Positions 59,316-64,000 of a DNA stretch of 64,000 nucleotides are shown piece after piece (the first letter of the stretch is position 1; each line of letters opens with the position of its first letter). The stretch comes from Cryptomeria japonica. Lineage: Eukaryota > Streptophyta > Pinopsida > Cupressales > Cupressaceae. The notes beneath the pieces are model-generated. The model worked only from the letters and a program-made list of their open reading frames with translations. It searched no databases and was not told where the DNA came from. The stretch covers positions 52,012,636-52,076,635 of the forward strand of contig NC_081414.1 of assembly GCF_030272615.1 (NCBI RefSeq), given 5' to 3'. Position numbers and translations under genes: made by a program.

Positions 59316-60126
59316 TGTATATGGTGAAAGTGGAAACAACAATATTGAAAGACTAAATGAATTCAACCACAAAACCCTAGCCTAACAAGAACAAAGATCC
59401 ACCATAACATATGAAGATTACCTAAGACAATGTAAATCAAATGAAATCACAAAGATTATACCATCACATGTCCAATAGGGTTTGAATCTTCATTCTTCCT
59501 ATCTCCATTGATCTTGCTTGATATATTTGCTCTCAGATTTTATGTGTGCACAAGAGCTCAACAAAGAACGAAAATGTGGTTGCAAGTAGGATCGCATATG
59601 CAAGTTCGAATGCTAGGATGATTGATAGAATGCATAGAATGATTAGGTTACTTAGATTGATTAGAATAGTTAGGGTTGATAATGAAGGAAGCATCTCCTT
59701 ATATAGAAGACACTATATGAAATGGAGGGATAAGATTGAGAGGTGTAAAAGATAAATGGTCGGCTATGATTAGAGGGTAGGTAAAGGAAATAAGAAAATA
59801 ATGAGAGGGTAGGTAGTGTATGAATTAAGAGATGAATGACATGTGTCATAGGTAGAAAAGTTTAATGAATTAATTAAATAAATAAATATTTATTTAATTA
59901 ATAGAAGAAGTGGGATCAATTAAATAAATAAGATATTTATTTAATTTAGAAAAAGGATAATTTAAATAAATAAAGGTATTTATTTAAATGAGAAATAAGG
60001 CTAGAAGAGGATAAATGAATTAATTAAATAAATAAATATTTATTTAATTAATAGATGAATTAGGCTTAGATAATTAAATAAATAAAAATATTTATTTAAT
60101 TAGACATGAAGTTTTAGGTGTCTACA
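59316..60126 (-). repeat. 5' LTR of G2
   Basis: 811 bp, same length as the 3' copy. Plus-strand start TGTATATGGTGAAAG, end GGTGTCTACA. The palindrome array occupies 59871-60103, which is the start of U3 in the transcription direction. Confidence 0.95.
59697..59705 (-). promoter_or_regulatory. TATA box of the G2 LTR
   Basis: TATATAAGG on the minus strand in the context CTTCTATATAAGGAGATGC, conserved in the 3' LTR at 49335-49343. It lies downstream of the palindrome array, so that array would be upstream promoter DNA. Confidence 0.6.
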
Positions 60127-60131
60127 ATATA

Positions 60132-63100
60132 ATATTAATGAAAAGTCATTAATTATATATATAAATATAAATAAATTAAAAACTAAAAATTTGAAATAAT
60201 GTGAAGGTGGCGGGTGAAAGAAGGTTATTAAAACAATAACTAGGGTGGCCGATAGTAATATCGACCACCCCCCTTATATAAAGGGAGAGGTCGGTATTAC
60301 CACCGACCACCTCTCTCCCTTTCCATTAAACCAAACACCACTTGGAAGTTAAACACCGACCACTCTTCCCTTGTGATGAAACATACTCCATGTTACAACT
60401 TAGGAATCATGGAGTCTAATGCTAAGAAATCCATGTTGCAAGTCACATAAACCACGTGCAGCCACTTAAGCTTTATGGTTGGAAAGTTAACGTGCAAAGT
60501 ATATTAATGGAGGGAGTCGACACCACCGATTAACCCCCCCCAAATCATGGTGAATTAGTAGAGAAGTCGGTTGTCTACTTAACTCTCCCACGACCCTCGG
60601 AAGGAAGTGATTGACCTGGCATTCCACCACTGCAGAGAATAGCAGGTCGATGGTCAACAAATCAGGAGACATGTCGACAAAGGCAAATAACCCGAGAGGT
60701 AGGAAGGTCTGTAATTATATCATGCTTTGTTGTTAAACAGAACTGTGGCTAAGACAATGAAAGGATTAGACGTGGGCAACGACGATCGGATCTGTCAACT
60801 ATAGAAGCCAACTTAGTCGACACATATGCAAACCTGTAGAGTTCTAAGTCATTGGAACTAAGAGAACCTTGGATGATTATCAGAGGTGTCGATGTCATGG
60901 CTAACTTAAAGCCAAGGTTATAGCAACCGATGTAGAAGGAGAGTAGTATAAATAATAGTGAAGGCTCGAGGGAAAGGAGAGTGGAGGAAGAAAAAGGTGA
61001 GATGCAATGAAGGATTAGAGAATGGAATGAAGAAGAGAAGGTAGGAAAAGATATAGAGGAAGATAGCAAATAGCAAGTTGGATCAGACAGAAATAAAGAA
61101 AAAGAGAGCAAGATAGAGGAGAGCAAGAACATAGAAGAGTGACAAGAGATTAGGGAGAATGGAATAGTGGAGATTTAGATATGTTTACGATCAAGTCATA
61201 AAAGATCAACAATGATCATCTCCGATTTAGTGCCAAACTTAGGGGTTACACTCTTGAATGAGTGTTAATTACTTTATTATTATTAGAGAAATTCTCAAAA
61301 TATAAAAAGGGTAAGGACTCAGAATAGAGATCTCGTGAGATAGAAGAGCGATGTGGTGGAAAGTATTGGAACCCGGTCGTATTGCAGATAGTTTGAAGTT
61401 ATCAAGGATCGTAATAGCCATGGATCGCATTTCTTAAGGTAGGCTCAAATCTAGTATGTTTTGTTGAAAGGATTTAAGAGATTAAGAATGATCTATATTT
61501 ATATTTATGAAATAGTTAGAGTCACAATATCAATCAATTTATTACGATCATGCAAGTATAGATGCATTAATGATATATTTCATAAAAGTTGGTAGATTAA
61601 ACTTAGTGAAACTCTTAGAAAATTAGATCACCCAATCATTTAGAAACAGAGTCAGAGGATAGAGAGAGAAACTCTGAAATTGAACTACGAAAAAGATGAA
61701 ACATTAGGTTTATGACTTATTAAATAGTGTATTAATATAGTTGTAATTCTTATTTTCTGGAAGTCTTAATCTGAAAGCTATTTATGCATTTTGACTGTTT
61801 TAAGAAAAGATTGCCTATATTAGGATCTTGTGTAAATGGTGTTTTCAGTCAAGTTTAAATTCTGTTGCAATTATGGTTGAGTTGTCATTGTGTCCTATGT
61901 TATTATATTTCCTTGGTTAGGTGTTGATGTATAACCTTATTGATGTGAGCCATTGTGTGTTTTGTCCAAATGGTCAATATTTGGTTAGTGATTGCGTATC
62001 CTTCACCTGTGGTTTGTCAGGATTAGTTATGGCTATCTGTTTCACCATAGAGTTCTCATAAAGAGACCTTTCCTGTAGTGTCCTATGAGAGAGAGTAGCT
62101 TTCAAGCGGGGGCCGTGCCCGAAGTGGATGACAAGATAACCTATCAGAAGTCAGATAAAAAGTGATAACCTAATAATTGATTAGGGGGTGGTTAGAATAA
62201 ATATTAATTAAGATAATGTACCTCATGCATAGGTGTAGTGCTTGTGCAAGGCTCATAATGTTACAAGAAGGCCTGGAATGGAAAACTTACCACCTTGTCT
62301 TCATGAAAGGATTGGTAGGGTCTGCATGAGACTTAGTTGGAGCTGGAAGCCAGGAGAGGTTACCAGGACAGAGAGCCGGAACCTAGGAGGTTGTACCATG
62401 GTATCCATCTTAAGCTATGCGATGACACTCTCTCGTTAGAGTCACTAGTGTTTGTGAGTTGAGTCTCATGGATGTTTACGGAGTCTTGTAGTTCTTTCGT
62501 ACTTGTCTTACTTTTCTTGCTTGAGGGTTTTCTACTATCTCCTAGCACGGTGGGGTGGTTCCATTTCAGGATCACATGGTCGGGTGGTAGTGCCACTTCC
62601 CATCGGATGTTCTGGAATGTATCTTTAGGTGAGGAAGGGCTTCGCTGGTGTTTTTGGGTTCGTGGTTCATGTACTAGCTCATGTTCATGATCATTGCTCA
62701 GTTGAGACCTTGTGGTCATTGTATCAAACTTTTATGTAACCTTGATTTTGTAACTTTGTAATCCGTGGTATTTGTGGTAACCATGTATTTATGGATATTG
62801 TAAAAGGGAATCATTGGAATGTTTGTTATTTCAGTTGCCTTAATCTTTTGTATATATGATCTATGAGAAATAAATGCATTGGAGTACTTTGATTCTTTCA
62901 TTATGGAATATGGATGTATGTGTAGTTTTTGTCTTAAGCATTTGATTTTCCTATTTAGATGAACAGTTGGATTAACCATGGTGTTAACATAATTTGTGAA
63001 TTAATATTTGTTGGTAACCCTTAGGAAATCATGTGTTAGTCTTTCGCTGTGTTATTATACGTGCAATGGTTATAATTAGTGCACTTGTTCTTTTAAAAAA

Positions 63101-63169
63101 AAAATTATTACACCCTTTTAGTTGCCTAGTTGTATTGTTTTCCTTTAGGGTTTCTAGTGGGGCATTATA
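60132..63169. other. right part of S3
   Basis: Non-coding. 60240-60315 has inverted GGTCG(A/G)TA..(C/T)CGACCACC blocks around TATATAAA at 60275-60282, a plausible core promoter if S3 is an LTR on the plus strand. 60730-61140 is purine-rich (AGAG/GGAAG). 62090-62450 is more GC-rich and may be R/U5-like. No gene seen. Confidence 0.5.
60275..60282 (+). promoter_or_regulatory. candidate TATA box in S3
   Basis: TATATAAA between CCCCCCCTT and GGGAGAGG, flanked by inverted GACCACC/GGTCGGT blocks. No second LTR copy is available to test conservation. Confidence 0.4.
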
Positions 63170-64000
63170 GAATTCATCAAGTATTTGTCAAGCATTCATA
63201 ATCAATTAGGAGCCTTGAAGACATTGAAGAATAATAGGACATCACCGACAGACGATTGGCTTGTACCCATCCCTTAGGGGTTGGGTATGGTTTCATGTTA
63301 TTTTCATGTCTTTATATGAGCTTCATTACATCAATTTTTATATTTACATTCATGATTTAGATCACTTTGCTTCATTGATTTAGAGAATTTACTTTGTCAA
63401 TTACAAACATTTAGGGTTTACTCTTTAGGGTTGATCTAGATTGTTTGCATTCATCCTAAGGTATTGCACACACACAAGATTCCTGCACACACTATTTTAC
63501 CATATAAATGGGCTATTTGTGGAGGTGGAAATTGTCAACACAAGGATTTGACCAAGGCAAATCCCTATAGCCACTCAAGCCCCCTTCTTTTTCAGTTGCA
63601 AGTGCAAAAATAGGTACCTAGAAGGCTTCCCAGATTAGCAAAAGGCACAAGGTTAGTCCCAAGGCTTCAGAATACCCTAAATCCTTTAGGGATAGGGGTG
63701 TGGTGCCCTGGTCCTTCCCAGGACAAGGGAATGGCACTCTGGTCCCCTTCAATTTTAGTGAATTTTAACAAGGTGAAGGCTCAAGATCTCACGTTTGCAA
63801 CACTCTATCAAATCATCAAGGATAGGGGCATGGTGCCCTGGTCTTGGTCAGTTTGGATCAATTTTTAACAATAGGTACACATCCAGATTCCCCCTCCTTC
63901 TCTACTTTCAGTATCTCAGTTTCAGATCTGTGGGTTTCTGTAATTTCAGTTCATATATGCTTCATTGTTTATCTCCTATTCTACTTGATCAATCTTTCAC
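63170..64000 (+). repeat. 3' LTR of G0, second part (runs off the window)
   Basis: Matches about 11725-12556 of the 5' LTR, including the CCCTGGTCC blocks (63707-63745). About 180 bp of LTR should lie beyond 64000, followed by the G0 target-site duplication and the missing 5' half of the minus-strand LINE. Confidence 0.88.

Larger units (their letters stand above)
48954..60126 (-). mobile_element. Ty3/Gypsy element G2 (TAT/Ogre-like), inserted in S3
   Basis: LTRs of 811 bp at 48954-49764 (3') and 59316-60126 (5'), flanked by ATATA at 48949-48953 and 60127-60131. Primer site at 59294-59312 and polypurine tract at 49765-49779 set the minus orientation. It encodes gag-protease (56768-53304) and an integrase C-terminus (53241-52723) and carries an antisense plant mobile domain ORF (50629-51141). 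The RT, RNase H and integrase core are missing. The two LTRs are of equal length and differ at few positions by eye, which makes it one of the younger insertions. Confidence 0.96.
47272..63169. mobile_element. S3: large non-coding insertion in G0 3' LTR, host of G2
   Basis: It starts TGTAGTGCCCC and ends GGGGCATTATA, inverted ends in which the terminal CA has become TA, and is flanked by GAATT at 47267-47271 and 63170-63174. Without G2 it is about 4.7 kb with no coding frame, primer site or inner LTR pair that I can see. The simplest reading is a long solo LTR of a Gypsy element; S1 is a similar object with related end structure. Confidence 0.75.
11056..64000 (+). mobile_element. outer Ty3/Gypsy element G0, nested host of all later insertions
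   Basis: 5' LTR at 11056-12734, primer site at 12738, internal sequence in pieces (12735-14382, 34263-34289, 43646-46608), polypurine tract at 46594-46608 and a 3' LTR starting at 46609 that is split by S3 and resumes at 63170. Removing insertions leaves about 4.6 kb of internal DNA. It encodes a repetitive N-terminal frame, an aspartic protease and a G-patch domain. No gag capsid domain, RT, RNase H or integrase is visible, so it is non-autonomous. The element inserted into the minus-strand LINE. The 3' end and TSD are outside the window. Confidence 0.85.

Noticed and set aside
62242-62719. Short frames on both strands near the right end of S3
   Set aside because: They overlap each other on opposite strands, show no motif and sit in the GC-richer end of an LTR-like unit.

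Overview
This window is plant repeat DNA: a multi-level nest of degraded retrotransposons with no recognisable intact host gene. The kingdom call rests on Ty1/Copia elements with initiator-Met-tRNA-type primer sites (TGGTATCA-A/G-AGC), Ty3/Gypsy elements with gag, protease and G-patch domains of the plant TAT/Ogre-like type, a plant mobile domain, and plant L1 LINEs with a C-terminal RNase H. The depth of nesting and decay fits a large seed-plant genome, possibly a gymnosperm, but the species cannot be read from the sequence.

Layout. 1-5395: a decayed minus-strand reading frame of unknown family (about 4542 to 1493), a primer-site-like motif at 601-619, and a hairpin-forming repeat near 5.1-5.3 kb. 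5396-8148: plus-strand L1-type LINE remnant. 8256-11055: minus-strand LINE remnant, facing the first tail to tail. 11056 to beyond the window end: one outer Gypsy element (called G0). Its 5' LTR is 11056-12734; its 3' LTR starts at 46609 and runs off the end. G0 carries three separate stacks of insertions.

Stack 1: Copia C1 (14383-34257, plus, TSD CCTAA) holds Copia C2 (18707-31340, minus, TSD CAACA), which holds a non-coding long-terminal-repeat-like unit S1 (23168-28291, TSD GCAGA/ATAGA). Stack 2: a Copia solo LTR S2 (34290-43640, TSD CATGT) holds Gypsy G1 (35366-43246, plus, TSD TTACC). Stack 3: inside the 3' LTR of G0, a large non-coding unit S3 (47272-63169, TSD GAATT) holds Gypsy G2 (48954-60126, minus, TSD ATATA). 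All boundaries were found by matching LTR ends, TG..CA termini, target-site duplications, primer sites and polypurine tracts by eye.

C1 and C2 encode gag, protease, integrase, reverse transcriptase and RNase H, each broken by stops and each with one integrase catalytic Asp changed to Asn. The three Gypsy elements G0, G1 and G2 all keep a protease but lack reverse transcriptase, RNase H and the integrase core, so they look non-autonomous and would have needed enzymes from elsewhere. G2 also carries, antisense to its own gag, a partial plant mobile domain ORF (50629-51141), the most gene-like open frame in the window. Many stops sit where a relative has Gln or Trp (TAG for CAG or TGG), as expected of long-methylated, slowly deaminating repeats.
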